Shown here piece after piece: positions 11,846 through 23,852 of a DNA stretch of 55,415 nucleotides. This stretch comes from Phanerochaete sordida (taxonomy: Eukaryota; Basidiomycota; Agaricomycetes; Polyporales; Phanerochaetaceae). How positions within the stretch are numbered: position 1 is the first letter of the stretch; the number at the start of each line of letters is the position of its first letter. The notes beneath the pieces are model-generated. The model did no database searches, was not told where the DNA came from, and saw only the letters and a program-made list of their open reading frames with translations. The position numbers were made by a program, and so were the translations under genes. The DNA lies in assembly GCA_019973155.2 (NCBI GenBank), contig BPQB01000127.1, forward strand, positions 1-55,415. The letters are read 5' to 3'.

Positions 11846-13416
11846 ATGGAGTCAACATTACCGCCATTGAACCCTTTGCTGAAGGCCTCCGGAAAGCGTA
11901 CCTGGGATGTCTTTGCATCGTATCCAGATGACAGCATGAAGGACGACGAAAAAAGGTGCGCCGCATTGCTTCTCGCCCATTGGTGCCTCAGTCCTTACGG
12001 GCCTGCAGCGCTCGTATACGTCTGTCAGTCAAAATCAACGACGAGTACCGGGATGTGAAGGAGCTCCCTGCCCCGCTACTAGCGCAACAGGGTCAGGTCG
12101 GTCCTGCAAGGCCGAAAGAGCAGAGGAAGATGATCACCGCTGGCCGTACGTCACTAGCATATGCAACGTCCGCGTCTGCTCATGTTCCCCCAGCAGCATC
12201 CTCGGACGCCTCGCGCATGATCGCACAAATAGACAACACTCCCACATATACCCCCTCCACCTTCACTTCCAACTCCAACTTTACAAAAGCCCTGCAGCTC
12301 CACAAGACAGTGCGGACGATCAAGCCGACGTACCATCCGCCATGGAAGCTCACGCGTGTCATCTCGGGACACTTGGGTTGGGTACGGAGTGTCGCAGTAG
12401 AGCCGGGAAACAAGTGGTTTGCGACGGGCGCGGGCGACCGTGTCATCAAGATCTGGGACTTGGCGTCGGGAGAGTTGAAGCTGTCGCTCACGGGACACAT
12501 CTCGACGGTGAGGGGGCTCGCGGTCTCGTCACGGCATCCCTATCTGTTCTCGTGCGGAGAGGACAAGGTGCGTGAATAATAGCTCTCAGAATTTCGTGAG
12601 ACGTTGACTCGTCTCCTTACAGATGGTGAAGTGCTGGGATCTCGAGGCGAACAAGGTAATTCGACACTACCATGGACATCTGTCTGGAGTGTATGCATTG
12701 AGCCTGCACCCAACACTCGACATTCTAGTCACCTCCGGCCGTGACGCCTCCGCACGTGTATGGGACATGAGGACGAAGGCGCAAATTCACGTCCTTTCCG
12801 GCCATACCGCCACCGTTGCAGACGTTCAATGCCAGGAGTCCGACCCGCAAGTCATCACCGGCAGCATGGATTCAACCGTCAGGTGCGTTCGGTACAATCC
12901 CAGTCACTTATACCCGACCTAATTGTTCGCCTCAGGTTGTGGGACCTGGCGGCAGGCAAGACGATGGTGACTCTGACGCACCACAAGAAGTCGGTCCGCG
13001 CGCTCGCGATACACCCCACAGAATACTCGTTCGCCTCCGCCTCTGCTGGCGGCAACAACATCAAGAAGTGGAAGTGTCCCGAGGGCGCCTTCGTCTGCAA
13101 CTTCAGCGGGCACAACGCCATCATCAATACCCTCTCCGTCAACTCGGAAGGCGTCCTGTTCTCCGGCGGCGACAACGGCACGCTTACGCTGTGGGACTAC
13201 AACACTGGCACCGCGTTCCAGAATATGGACGACATCCCCCAGCCGGGCTCTCTGGAGGCGGAGGCGGGTGTGTTCTGCTCGACCTTCGATATGACGGGTA
13301 CTCGGCTCCTTACCGGTGGCGCCGACAAGACCATCAAGGTATGCCATTTTGCTCCCGTGCTGGCCGTTTTGCTTATTATTTCGTAGATTTACGCAGAACA
13401 GCCCCCTCAGCAGTAA
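11846..13416 (+). CDS. PRP46: WD40 pre-mRNA splicing factor PRP46/PLRG1 (453 aa)
   Basis: Core member of the Prp19-associated (NineTeen) complex that activates the spliceosome. Exons are 11846-11955, 12009-12567, 12623-12882, 12936-13338 and 13387-13416. After a low-complexity N-terminal third, a seven-bladed WD40 propeller begins near residue 165 with the family hallmark [17 protein letters not shown], followed by repeats ending IKIWDL, VKCWDL, ARVWDM, LRLWDL-like, IKKWK, LTLWDY and a C-terminal IYAEQPPQQ on its own 30-bp exon. Length is near that of other fungal Prp46 proteins. Single-copy housekeeping gene. Confidence 0.95.
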
Positions 13417-14166
13417 CTGGGACCCTGTATCACTAGCTTATTATTTTATCGTGCTGCACTCTGCTGTCTCAAATTGCTTTGCGAGACGGTACCCCGTCGG
13501 TACGCCGACTCCTTCGTCGTGGCTGCTGTAGACGTTTTCAAATAGGGGTCTTCGAGGCGAGTTCTTATCGAGGGGTTCCGAACGTCGCTGTACTTATAGT
13601 CTCTGGGCAGCAGAATGACTGTCGTCTCGCCGTCTCGCCCGGCCAGTTGCTACGATAACAGTCCAGCGTTGGCCGGAACGTTTATCTCTCGTCGTCCGAT
13701 ATGCCTTGTGCCCCAATTTTTCGCATTTTTACCCCCATGGTCTGTCATGATAAGTGGCCCACTGCTCTGACGTTGATTGTAAGACCTCTTGATACGCTGT
13801 CGGACGCACTGAGCGTGGTGCACATGACTCGCTGGCCTGGGAAAGAACAGCTCTAACCTTCCTGCCTCTTTCTTCGCAAACAGTCATCAGAGCTTGAGGA
13901 TGCTCCCCGGTAAATACGTGTCTCTACTATCTCTGAGCAGAGGTAAGCTGGATATCGGCGGTGACTGCATTATCTTCGAGTACCTCATTTCCCCAGTATC
14001 TTTGTGGCGCTCCGCCCGAAACCCGCGGCCGATTGGGCGACTCGGTTATCTCCACCCATGTGAACCTCAAGCAATCCGCTACAAATCCGACTCTTCCCAG
14101 ATAAATAGGCGCATCCGGTATGCTCTGCACTCTCGTGCGTTCCCACAAGCTCTCTGACAGACGACC
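13417..14166. other. Intergenic spacer, no gene seen
   Basis: About 750 bp between two plus-strand genes. No coding exon, RNA gene or repeat could be supported. It presumably contains the 3' end of PRP46 and the promoter of the amidohydrolase gene. Confidence 0.4.
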
Positions 14167-15746
14167 ATGGCCAGCACACTGAGCATCAACGCCTCCCGTA
14201 TCAATGCGGACCTCATGGAGTCGTGCCAGTGGGGATCGTAAGTCCTTCAGATTACCGGGATCTACAGCTTTCTCACGGGTGGTGCCTCAGAACCCCTGAC
14301 GGCGGCATGAGTGAGCTTACCCATATTCGTCTTGCGCCCGCTGCGGTACTCACTCCTGCTAGACCGGCTTACGCTAAACGACGACGACAAACGCGTGCGC
14401 GAGTGGTTCATCGCGCAGGTCAAGCAGTACGGGTGCGCCGTCACAGTCGACGCTGTCGGTAATATCTTCGCGACGCGCCCGGGCACGAACAACGCGCTCC
14501 CGCCGATCGGGCTTGGCAGCCACCTCGACACGCAGCCCGCGGGCGGCAAGTACGACGGTATCGTCGGCGTGCTCTCCGCGCTCGAGGTCCTCAAGAGCCT
14601 GCACGACAACAACGTGCAGACGTATGCGCCGATCGCGGTCATCGACTGGACGAACGAGGAGGGCGCGCGCTTCCCGCCCGCGATGCTCGGCTCTGGCGTG
14701 TGGGCTGGCAAGTTCACGCCCGAATACGCGTACGTTGTTGGAAGCTCTCCTCAGACCGTGGTATCTGACGCTGCCCGCAGCTATGGCCGGACGGATTTGA
14801 AGGGTGCTAAGCTTGGAGACGAGCTCAAGCGCATCGGGTTCAAAGGCGAGGTACCCGCATCCTACGAGGCCAACCCGCTCTCGGCGCACTATGAGGTACA
14901 CATCGAGCAGGGCCCAGTTCTCGAAGCTGAGAACAAACCCATCGCTGTCGTCACCGGCGTCCAAGGTCAGTCATACCCCCTTCCGTCTACCTCATGCCAG
15001 AACCTTATGCCGGCCATAGCAATCACCTGGTTCAACGTCGAGCTTCGTGGGCGCGAGCAGCACTGCGGAACGACGCCCATGGACCGGCGCGCGGACACGC
15101 TGCTCGCGGCGGCGCAGATGATCGTCGGCATCAACGCCGTCGCGCTCTCGATCCCGGGTGCACTTGCGTCCGTCGCGGTCATCAACAGCACGCCGCAGTC
15201 AATCAACACGCTCGCGTCTTCTGTCCAGTTCAACATCGACGCGCGCGCGACGGACGACGCGACCCTCGCACGCCTCGAGGCCGCGCTCGAGCAGCGCTGC
15301 CGCGAGGTCGCGGCGCAGTCGGGCGTCGAGCTCCGCGCGTGGGACCGGTTCTGGAACGCGAAGCGCACCGTGTTCGACGAACGCATGGTCGGCTTCGTCC
15401 GGGAATCTGCGGCGGAGGGCGGCTTTGCCAGCCGCGATATTCAAAGCGGCGCCGGACATGACTCGTGAGCAGCTTGGTTCCTCATGGCAGGACGTCAGCT
15501 GATGTGTATGGCTTGCTCAGGGTGTACACTGCCGCGAGGGTACCGACTTCGATGATCTTCATCCGGTGCAAAGGCGGCATCTCCCACAACCCGGCGGAAT
15601 ACTCTTCGCCTGAGGATATGTGAGTCTTCCCATATTGTTTGTGCTTGATACGATTTTGAATTTCGTCATCTAGCGCGGCGGGCGCGCAGGTTCTGCTAGG
15701 CGCTGTGTTGAAGTATGATGCTTATCTCAAGTCGCAGGCCAAATAG
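14167..15746 (+). CDS. M20-family N-carbamoyl-amidohydrolase (carbamoylase/ureidopropionase/allantoate amidohydrolase type, 419 aa)
   Basis: Zinc or manganese hydrolase that removes a carbamoyl group from ureido compounds. Exons are 14167-14237, 14291-14310 (only 20 bp), 14363-14729, 14781-14965, 15020-15464, 15521-15619 and 15674-15746. Metal ligands typical of the hydantoinase/carbamoylase branch are visible: H84 in GSHLDT, D95 in KYDG, E129/E130 in NEEGARF, H193 in HIEQGP and H361 in GAGHDS. The dimerisation insert carries CGTTPMDRRAD. The family covers N-carbamoyl-L-amino acid hydrolase, beta-ureidopropionase of pyrimidine breakdown and allantoate amidohydrolase; I cannot choose between them from sequence alone. 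Confidence 0.9.
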
Positions 15747-15828
15747 GACAAGTGTGATCTTTGGCTCTGACGGTGTATATCCAGAGTTACAACAATGTAC
15801 AAGAGTTCGGATCAGGTTGTTCGCGGGA

Positions 15829-16774
15829 CTAGTCGGCAGCAGATGACGCGACGCAGACCCATGTGTCCATCGACCGGACGCCCTTCACTCCGTTCTCGAG
15901 CCTAGCGACGCTAGCTACGGCGGCATCCCGTAAAGCAAGCACCACGCTCTTCTCCCTCTCATCCTTCACGAAGTCGTTGATCTCCTGCACGAATTCATCC
16001 CCCAGCACTCTCAACGCCTCCCATCGCCCATCAAAAACGCCGGGACCAGGCGTGACCACACCCTCTCTCTCGACTTTTAGTCCACTTGCAGCCGCAAGCT
16101 CCTTGATGCGCGTGGGCGAGACGACGGTCCGCACGTTCGACAGACTCGCCTCGGGGTCCTTCCGGCACTCAAGCGCGGCCTGCGCGAGCACGGCGAGGAC
16201 ATGCGCGTGTGCGGGGTGCGTCTCCGCGGTGTTCAGGCTCCACTCTGCAATGCAGATCTTCTTCGCGCGGGTGCCCAGCAGCCGGAGCGTCTGGGCGATA
16301 AGCGGCGGCGACGCGAAATACCAGAGGCAGTGGGCGAGCACCGCGACGTCGTATTGCGGAACGTCGTTGTTGGTGCGTAGGAACTCGAGGGGCGTAGCCT
16401 GAACCCAGGTGATGCGCGGGCCGAGCCGCCCCTCCGAGAGGTGAGCTTGTGCCTGCCCCAGCGTGTACGGAGAGCCTTGCGTTTGGTAAGCGTCTATAAT
16501 TTATCGTTACACCGTCCTGACTAGATAGCTTACCGTAGGTGAGAGCTCCGGGATCTATCGCGGTGACATGTCCGTCGGGGCCTACAGCCTCAGCGAGGAC
16601 CGCCGTGCAGTCGCCCTGGCCGCAGCCGAGCTCGAGGACGCGAGCGCCTTGCAGGTTGATGCCCCACAGGTCCAATAGGGCTATGCGGTGCTCGGTCTGC
16701 GCGAGCTGCACTGCGAGCTGCTTCGGAGTGTGCAAAGATAACGCTGCGACGTCCTCTGCGGATATGGACGACAT
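15829..16774 (-). CDS. Class I SAM-dependent methyltransferase, copy 1 (301 aa)
   Basis: Exons are 16534-16774 and 15829-16493, with a 40-bp intron. Motif I for S-adenosylmethionine binding is VLELGCGQGDCT, followed by the acidic strand end HVTAIDPG (motif II) and a later DVAVLAHCLWYF (motif IV). The N-terminal helix QLAVQLAQTEHRIALLDLW resembles small-molecule methyltransferases. An in-frame upstream ATG exists at 16936, but the start at 16774 matches the paralog (MSS...) and is preferred. Substrate unknown. The gene lies head-to-tail with a close paralog. Confidence 0.88.
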
Positions 16775-17159
16775 GACTGGATGAGATTCGACTCGTAGTC
16801 CAATCACGGGTTTATCAGGTTCCGCGTATGACTCGACTTTCGGTTCTCGGGCACGGGCAGAATCAGCGAGTGACTCCAAACTATCACGGTACGATACGGG
16901 TGTAGGACCATGCTGCTTCATTGCCAATGGGCCCAATTGTATGGCTTGGTTCTCACAACATCCTTTTTATCACAGCTGCGGCGCATGCAGGTGAGTGTTG
17001 ACGCTGTCCGACATGCGATTTATTTTATTGATATTAAACCGTATTTACGCAGATATTCCCTGACTGAACCCGTAGTATCGATCCTCGCTGTTACTGTCTC
17101 ATCAACAACACGACATGCCATCTGTCCGTCCAAGAGTCGGTCACAGGCAGTCTCCGCGA
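16775..17159. other. Spacer between the two methyltransferase genes
   Basis: Promoter side of copy 1 and 3' side of copy 2. No further gene is seen. Confidence 0.4.
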
Positions 17160-18103
17160 CTATTCAGCAACCGCAGACATGACGCCGACCCATGTATCCA
17201 TCGATCTGACCCCCTTGACACCATCTTCGAGCCTTGCGACGCTTGCCACGGTAGCGTCCCGAAGAGCGAGGACCACGCTCTTCTCCCTCTCGTTCTTCAC
17301 GAAGTCACGTATCTCCTGCAGGAACTTATCTCCCAATACTCTGAACGCCTCCCATCGTCCATCAAATATGCCTTCCCCAGGCGTGACTACGTCCTCCTTC
17401 TCGACCTTCAGCCCGCTCGCCACCGCGAGCTCTTTGATGCGAATGGGCGAGACGACGGTCCGCACATTCGAGATGCTTGTCTCGGGGTCCTTCCGGCACT
17501 CGAGCGCGGCCTCCGCGAGAACGGACAAGATGTGCGCGTGGGCGGGGTGCGCGTCCGCGACGTTCAAGCTCCACTCTGCGATGCAGATCTTTTTCGCGCG
17601 AGTGCCTAATAGCTGGAACGTCTCCGCGATGACCGACGGCGACCCGAAGTACCAGATGCAGTGCGCGAGCACCGCGACGTCGTATTGCGGAACGTCCATG
17701 TTGGTGCGCAGGAATTCGATGGGCTTGGCCTGGACCCAGGTGATGCGCGAACCGAGGCGTCCCTCCGAGAGGTGCGACTGAGCTTGGCCCAGCGTGACTG
17801 GACCGCCTAGCACGGGATGAGCCCTCCAACGACGTCACTGTCTTTCTCATAATCCGACTTACCGTAGTCAAGAGCCCCAGGGTCTACCGCGGTGACGTGC
17901 CCGTTGGGACCGACAGCCTCTGCTAGGACGGCGGTACATTCGCCTGTGCCGGCCCCGAGCTCGATAACACGAGCACCTTGTAGCTGAGCATCCCACTTGC
18001 TGAGCAGAGCCAAGCGGTGTTCCGTCTGGGCCAGCTGCGTAGCAAAGTGCTTGGGGTCATGCAAGCAAAGCGCAGCGACGTTCTCGGCTGAGAGGGAGGA
18101 CAT
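17160..18103 (-). CDS. Class I SAM-dependent methyltransferase, copy 2 (295 aa)
   Basis: Tandem paralog of the gene just downstream. Exons are 17863-18103 and 17160-17806; the first exon is 241 bp in both copies and the intron (56 bp here) is at the same phase-1 position after YG. Motif I is VIELGAGTGECT. Long stretches are shared, for example GTRAKKICIAEWSLN and EREKSVVLALRDA, so the duplication is moderately recent. Differences cluster at the intron junction and the C terminus. Same fold and likely related substrate; the actual substrate is not readable. Confidence 0.88.
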
Positions 18104-19710
18104 TTGGAGGCGGGTGAAGGTAGCTAATTTGGAGAGACAATGCAATTGCGGGCTTATCTAGGCACGCTCATGACTTGGGCAGGTGTGAATACTGTTTCTT
18201 TGAGTTCGGCTGACCGAGAGGGTTGACCTAAAAATGGACTAAGTACCGGCTGTGAGCTAGTCACTGATGGTCAAGATAGCGAACACTAGCCTGCAGTGCA
18301 GTGGACTTGGTATAATGATGTAGTAACGAATTGATTGCCCCTGTAGACTTGGCCGAATCATGGCAAATTCAACGCTGGCTCCAGAGCCACAGGAAAATAT
18401 CTTTCAATATCAACATGACACTTATGACAGCTATGCATGGGTGCCTCGAATATACATGACTATACGACTATCGAGTTCCAGGATCCTCTCCCACTGGCAA
18501 TATGCTGTCAATGCGCCCCTCAGCGCAGTCTCTACATTGCCACGAGTCCATGATACAGCCCAAATCGCAAGATACAGCTCGTCATCGATACATGAATCAA
18601 GCTATGTATTATATTGTATGGTAGACTGATAGCTACATGCTCAGATGGCGTAATAAAACAGCTCATGATTTGCACAAGTGCTGTCATCTTGCACCGCGCG
18701 GTTTCGAGGCTGAACAGCCTGAACTAGATAACTGGGGCCACTTCAAAATATCGTACAATATTTCGTGTGCAATGTGAAGCTGTATATATGCTTCATTCTA
18801 AACACACTGAGATGCAGGCCCGTTGATATTCGCCATAGAACCATCCGTACGTCGTTCGTCGTTGTGAGTGGCGTGTCATCCGGCACCGTGGTGGAAGACT
18901 GAAGCGGTGCTCTGCCTGTTCAGTTGGTACAGAAAGCCCTCGCGCAGATACTGAGTTCGCCGAAATGCTTTGATTGGTCGATACAAAACAGCTTCGATGT
19001 TATGCGATCAGTTCATCGACGCTCGAGGGCGAGCTGCTCTCGCCAAGCGCTGCGAGTGCATAATGCTATTGGAGGCTGAGAAGCATGACGTGGAGAGGAT
19101 GCTCCGGTATCAATAATGGAGTCAGGGTTCCCTGACGATACCGGGGGATACCGGGAGACGACTAAGAAGGAAGCGAGTGCCCAGTAGGTCGCAGGGCAAG
19201 CACGTTCTGCACGTTCTGCGTCTAGAGCCGCATTCAACATATTTATCGCGCTATGAGCACATTGCCCAATAATTGCAATTCGCGCCGGGGCTACGTAGCT
19301 TGAGCAGTGACGAGAGGTGGAGGCTGTTGTGTATATAATACGTGTGGCCTTTGTGAGTGCACGGCAGCATCGCGGTGTTCATATACCTATATTACTCCTC
19401 TCTGTGTGGCGAGGCGCATTCGGCGACACTGGACCGGCCGATACGTCTGTATAGCACCGCCATGAGGAAGTTGTCCCTAGGTGGTACTCTGACAGGGATT
19501 TCCTAACACACGATCAATAGCTCCACAAACGACGTATGGGCTCTGGAGGCGCAGCAGAGCATAAATAAAGTTTCGAAGCTCCAGTGTCCTTGTCCTCATG
19601 ATACCGTGGAAGAGTATATGTGTGCGGCTTTCGTCATTTTGAGCCGGCTGTGCGAGTAACCTCCTTCCCCTCGCTCTGCGGCTGGACTAGGGCACCTCAG
19701 AGGCCTCCCG
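18104..19710. other. 1.6-kb intergenic region, no gene seen
   Basis: Relatively AT-rich sequence without a supportable coding exon. The last 150 bp contain ATAAATAAAG then TTTCGAAGCT near 19561-19580, which recur in front of the second RING gene and are probably part of a duplicated promoter. Confidence 0.4.
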
Positions 19711-20678
19711 ATGCATTGTCCAGTCTGCTTGGAGTCGCTGGCTGGATCCGGTGTAGTTGCTAGTACACCGTGTGGTACGGTTTGGCGGAAAATTATGAAA
19801 GTCGTGCCCTTGTGTCCTCTGATATCTCATCTCAACAGGTCATATTTTCCACGAAAACTGCCTTGCAGCAGTCCCAGAATCCCATTGGAGCAAGGGGAGC
19901 CGCAGATGCCCCACGTGTAGAGCGTCGTACATGTGCCGTACGCATCACCTTGTGGTATCAAATATGTTTTTATTTAAATCCATCTCGAACAGGCTTTGAG
20001 ACGAAGAATATGTTGAATCCTGGCCCCCTCCGACGGGTATACGTCAGCTTTGCCGAGCCGCCCATCGCCCCCGACGATGCGCAGAAAGAAATTATGCTCT
20101 TACGAGCAGAGCTCCAGCAGACGCGCGAACTTCTACAGCAGCAAGTTCAAGAGGCTCACGAGCTGAAACAGAAGCTATCGCAGACACAGGATAAGCTTCG
20201 AGATCTCAAGGTCAACCAAGACGAGGCGGCAGCTGCCTTGGCAGGCCAGCTGACGGACGCTCGCGAGCAGCTCCGGAAAGCAGAGAAGCGCGAGCAGAAC
20301 GCGATGCAGCGAACCAAGGCCATCGGAGAGGCTTTATTAGAGGAGCGGGCGTCGGGGCAGGAGCTTCGCGATCAGGCGCAGAAGCTGCAGAGGAAGGTTG
20401 AGCGTCTGAACGAAGGTACGGAAACCGTGGCGGAGACGTTAACCCGTCAGCCTGCCCTCTCCGCTAGCGCTGGGATACGCCGAAAACTCGTTACTCAGAA
20501 GGCCAAAGTCCAGCTGACCGCCAGACGGAAATCCTTTGCTTCCCCGGCTTTGTCCCGTGGTCGGCGAGTAGGTCGTTCCGATATTGTCGCCTTCGAGCCC
20601 TCAGGCTTCATTTTCGACCTGTGGGTTGCGCGGAGGGCGAACGGCCCCGAGATGCGCATTCTCGTGCGCAGAGACTAA
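19711..20678 (+). CDS. RING finger plus coiled-coil protein, copy 1 (282 aa, likely E3 ligase)
   Basis: Exons are 19711-19774, 19839-19937 and 19993-20678. Splicing assembles a complete RING: CPVC near the N terminus, then CGHIFHENC across the first junction and CPTC before the second. A long, almost uninterrupted heptad coiled coil follows (about residues 85-215, rich in Q/E/K/R, starting near DDAQKEIMLLRAELQQTREL). The C terminus is a short conserved module with SDIVAFEP and DLWVARRA. Layout resembles TRAIP-type RING/coiled-coil ligases, but I do not recognise an orthologue with a known function. Family of this shape is expanded in Agaricomycetes by general knowledge. A close tandem copy follows. 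Confidence 0.82.
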
Positions 20679-21457
20679 GTAGAGGAGGAGATAGTATGGT
20701 AACCTTTGTGTATGATAGGCCTGGAATCACGTATCAATTATGGTTACGAACGTACTTACTGCACCCTCGTGGCGTACATATAGTGACTGGTCGTTATGAT
20801 GACGAGTATAAGCCCGACGTGCAGTAAGCGGATTAAGATAGATGCTATCAAATATCCCAGAAAAACCCTGTTGTGCAATATTTCCCGTCGTGACTGTGCC
20901 TAAGTATGCTGTGGACCTGGATTTATCGGTTGCGATCTGAGCGTACGATTCGACCTTTGACTTTGAATTAAGCCTACGCAGTGAGAGAAATGGCGATAGG
21001 CGAGGACTATTGTCACTATACAAAGCCTAGAATACGTCCTTCCAGCTAGATTGTGTGTGTACACGTATGGAAGCAGCCTTGTGGCCTAGATACGTATAGT
21101 AACTTTTCCCTTGATGATGTACCAAGGCGCGTACATACCACATGTGGCCACCGAGATGCACTGCCGCGATGAAGTACTTGTCACTGTGCACTAGAATGCC
21201 AGATGCGTTTTGGTGCTTTATTTCTCCAGTTAAGTCCATACGATCTCATGATGCAAGGTCAATTAGGACTCGACAGACCATGTATAGGACCTCAAGGCGC
21301 TACCTAAGCGTATAAGGTTTCGAAGCTGCAGTGCTGCTGACCTCATGGCAGTGCGACTACTTATATGTGTGCGACTTGCCTCGCCCTCAGTCGGTTACGC
21401 AAGTGCTCTCCGATCCCTCGCCCTGCGACCTGACCAAGCCACCTAAGAGACCCGCCA
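20679..21457. other. Spacer between the two RING genes with duplicated promoter
   Basis: No gene is seen. Near 21311-21330 the sequence TATAAGG followed by TTTCGAAGCTGCAGTG matches the element upstream of copy 1 (ATAAATAAAG, TTTCGAAGCTCCAGTG), showing that the tandem duplication included the promoter; the TATA-like element is about 145 bp before each start codon. Confidence 0.5.
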
Positions 21458-22542
21458 ATGAACTGTCCAATTTGTTTGGAGTCGCTTGCCCCAAGCCCCG
21501 GCCCTGTCGTCAGTACGCCGTGTGGTACGCCTTTGCGTACATTCCAGTCATAGATCTGTGCCGTCTAATACCGGTACCTCGTCACGACAGGCCATCTCTT
21601 CCACGAGAGCTGTCTTGCAAACGTCCCGGAGTCAGGAGGGAGCGAAGAGAGCCGCAGGTGCCCTACGTGTAGAGCGTTGTACATATGCCGTACGCATCGT
21701 CCAGGACACCACCATCTGTGCTATCACTTATCTCCGGCTTGAACAGGCCATGAGTCGCAGAACCTGCGAATCTCCGGCCCCAAAGCTCTCCGCCGAGTAT
21801 ACTTAGACTCCGGCGAAATATCCACCACCGTCGACGATGCGCAGGAAGAAATCACGCTCCTACGAGCACAGCTAGAGCGGACGCGCGGGCTTAGACAGCA
21901 AGACGCTGAAGAAGCCCAAAAGCTGAAGCAGAGACTGTCTCAGACACAAGATCAGCTTCGAAATCTCAAGATCAAGCAAGACGAGGTGGCTGCCTTGGGA
22001 GGTCAACTCACCGACGCTCGTGAGCGGCTCCGGAAAGCCGAGAAACGGGAGCAGAACGCGATGCAGCGCACCAGGGTCATTGGGGAGGCCTTATCAGAGG
22101 AGCGGAAGAAGAAGAGAGCGTCGGAGCAGGCGCTTCGCGAGCAGATGCAGAAGCTGCAGGGGGAGGTCAAGCTCTTGAACAAGGGTGCGAAAACCCTGTT
22201 TGACGCATTAAACCACGAGTCTGCCGTCAGTGCCGGACTGCGTCGCAAAATCGCGAGGCAGGAGGCCAACGTGCAGGAGATCACCAGATCCAGGTCCCCT
22301 GCGCTAGGCGGCTCAGCCCTGACAGGACAGGACAGGACAGGACCAGACCGGACCCACGCTCACCAGGAATTTTACATTTCACGAACGTCTTCGTCTAATC
22401 GATATCTAATACTCGTCAGCGAGTAAATCCTTCCGATATCATCGCCTTCGAATCCACTGGTTACATGCCCGATCTTTGGGTGGCACGAAGGGCCAAAGTA
22501 GCAGAGATGCACATTCTTAACTTATACGCAAAAACCAGCTAG
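21458..22542 (+). CDS. RING finger plus coiled-coil protein, copy 2 (270-281 aa, C terminus uncertain)
   Basis: Tandem paralog of the preceding gene. Exons 21458-21524, 21591-21689 (99 bp in both copies) and from 21747 give an intact RING (CPIC, CGHLFHESC, CPTC) and coiled coil. The end is unclear: an approximately 100-bp insertion containing GACAG repeats lies where copy 1 joins its C-terminal module. Reading through gives a stop at 22426. A 149-bp intron (22271-22419) would instead join in frame to 22420-22542 and restore the SDIIAFES...DLWVARRA module, which favours that model or a recent frameshift. Function as for copy 1. Confidence 0.75.
22321..22342. repeat. GACAG pentanucleotide microsatellite
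   Basis: Four tandem GACAG units inside the disputed third exon or intron of the second RING gene; absent from copy 1. Confidence 0.85.
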
Positions 22543-23852
22543 ATATATCAGGCCAAAGTACGTGAAGCTGTGTGTATGACAAGTCTAGAATCATGTCGCT
22601 ATCATATTTGCGAGCCTGCTCACGGTAACCTCGTGGCGTTCCTATACGTGATTCGCGCTCGGTGAGGCCAGTCGCATCTCAGTCGTCCTTATCGGCAGCC
22701 TAAGCAGGAGACACATTTAGGCCTCGCTGCTTCAGCAGTGGGCTGGTACTGAACCGTTCTCTCTGCGCTCATTGACCCAGCCGCACAACTCCAATGTCAA
22801 TGCGGTGCTCCATCTACTACTCGACGTCGTCGCTGCAAGCAGCGTCTGCGGCGGAGACGACTGGTAACTCGTCCAGTAAATACCTCTTCAGACGTCTGAT
22901 AACCGTGTGGTGCTGAACACTACGCCCCCAAGGGCTTATGCGCGACGACCGCCTTGCGCCTGTCTCCGACGATGCCTGCGAGCGAGGCGGTTTCCCCGCT
23001 GAGTGTCCGACATGGAGAGAATCTTTGACATACGGTATGTGCTGCTAGACCTGCTTGTGGTCATCGGTATCTGATCATCGGAGGTCTTCCAGACCCCGCA
23101 AACCGCCCTCAGACTGCGGCTGGCTGCATCCAGTCCAGCTCATCGAGGGAGGCCTTGCAAGACGCGAACGTCCTGAACGGCTTCCTCGACGCGGTGAGGC
23201 TCACGTGGAGGCTCCGGAGCTCCTTGTCATGGGGGACGATGGTGCAGATGCTCGTTCTGCCGGTGATCCCACTAGGGTCGACGTCGTCCGTCGGGAGCGC
23301 GGATGCGACAGGCCGAGGACGTGCCCAACAAGCACTGCCCCTGCTGCAGCGGCTCGAGACTGCTAGACGAAAGTTGAGCCAAGCGGCGCCCCGGGCCCTG
23401 GTCGTTTACCTGGTCCTTCTTGCCATGAAAGCGTCCTTCCCGACAGTATTTGGTTGATAGGGTACCCTAGAGCCTTCGTAAGTAGCGAAACCAATATGTT
23501 GCATCCATACTGCTTCTTACGGCTGTCGCAGGAAGTGGTGCGCTTGCACGTATGTTCCGACCCGCCTCGCTGCTGTAGATGTACCTGAAGTCGTCAGCTT
23601 GCGCGGTAGTATGCAATGTATACGCTAGCGATGATCTGAGTCGTGCTATCAGAGGATGTGCTGGCTCGCGCCTCTTCCTCAGCATTGCCGCCAGCGGCGC
23701 AGGGATGCCAGCTATCACGCGCCCGATTACACGCCGCGTGGCGGAGATGCTAGACCGCGCAGAGACGAGTCACAGTCGCGTTAAATAGATGGAAGAGGCT
23801 CGCTCACACGTCTCCTCACGACCATCTCTTGCAGGCGATTCTCTCCCCCAAC
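22543..23852. other. 1.3-kb interval with an unassigned ORF
   Basis: No recognised gene. An open frame around 23155-23457 reads a leucine-rich peptide with a hydrophobic end (LVVYLVLLAMKASFPTVFG), but it lacks an ATG at its start and no family is recognised; it may be a gene relic. The final 70 bp contain CGAGTCACA...TTAAATA (23766-23787), repeated before the next acetyltransferase copy, so probably promoter sequence. Confidence 0.35.

Noticed and set aside
16774..16936. Longer N terminus for methyltransferase 1
   Set aside because: The in-frame upstream ATG has no counterpart in the paralog, which starts at the same MSS.
23000..23460. Third RING gene copy
   Set aside because: A CPTST-like string occurs, but no RING spacing or coiled coil follows.
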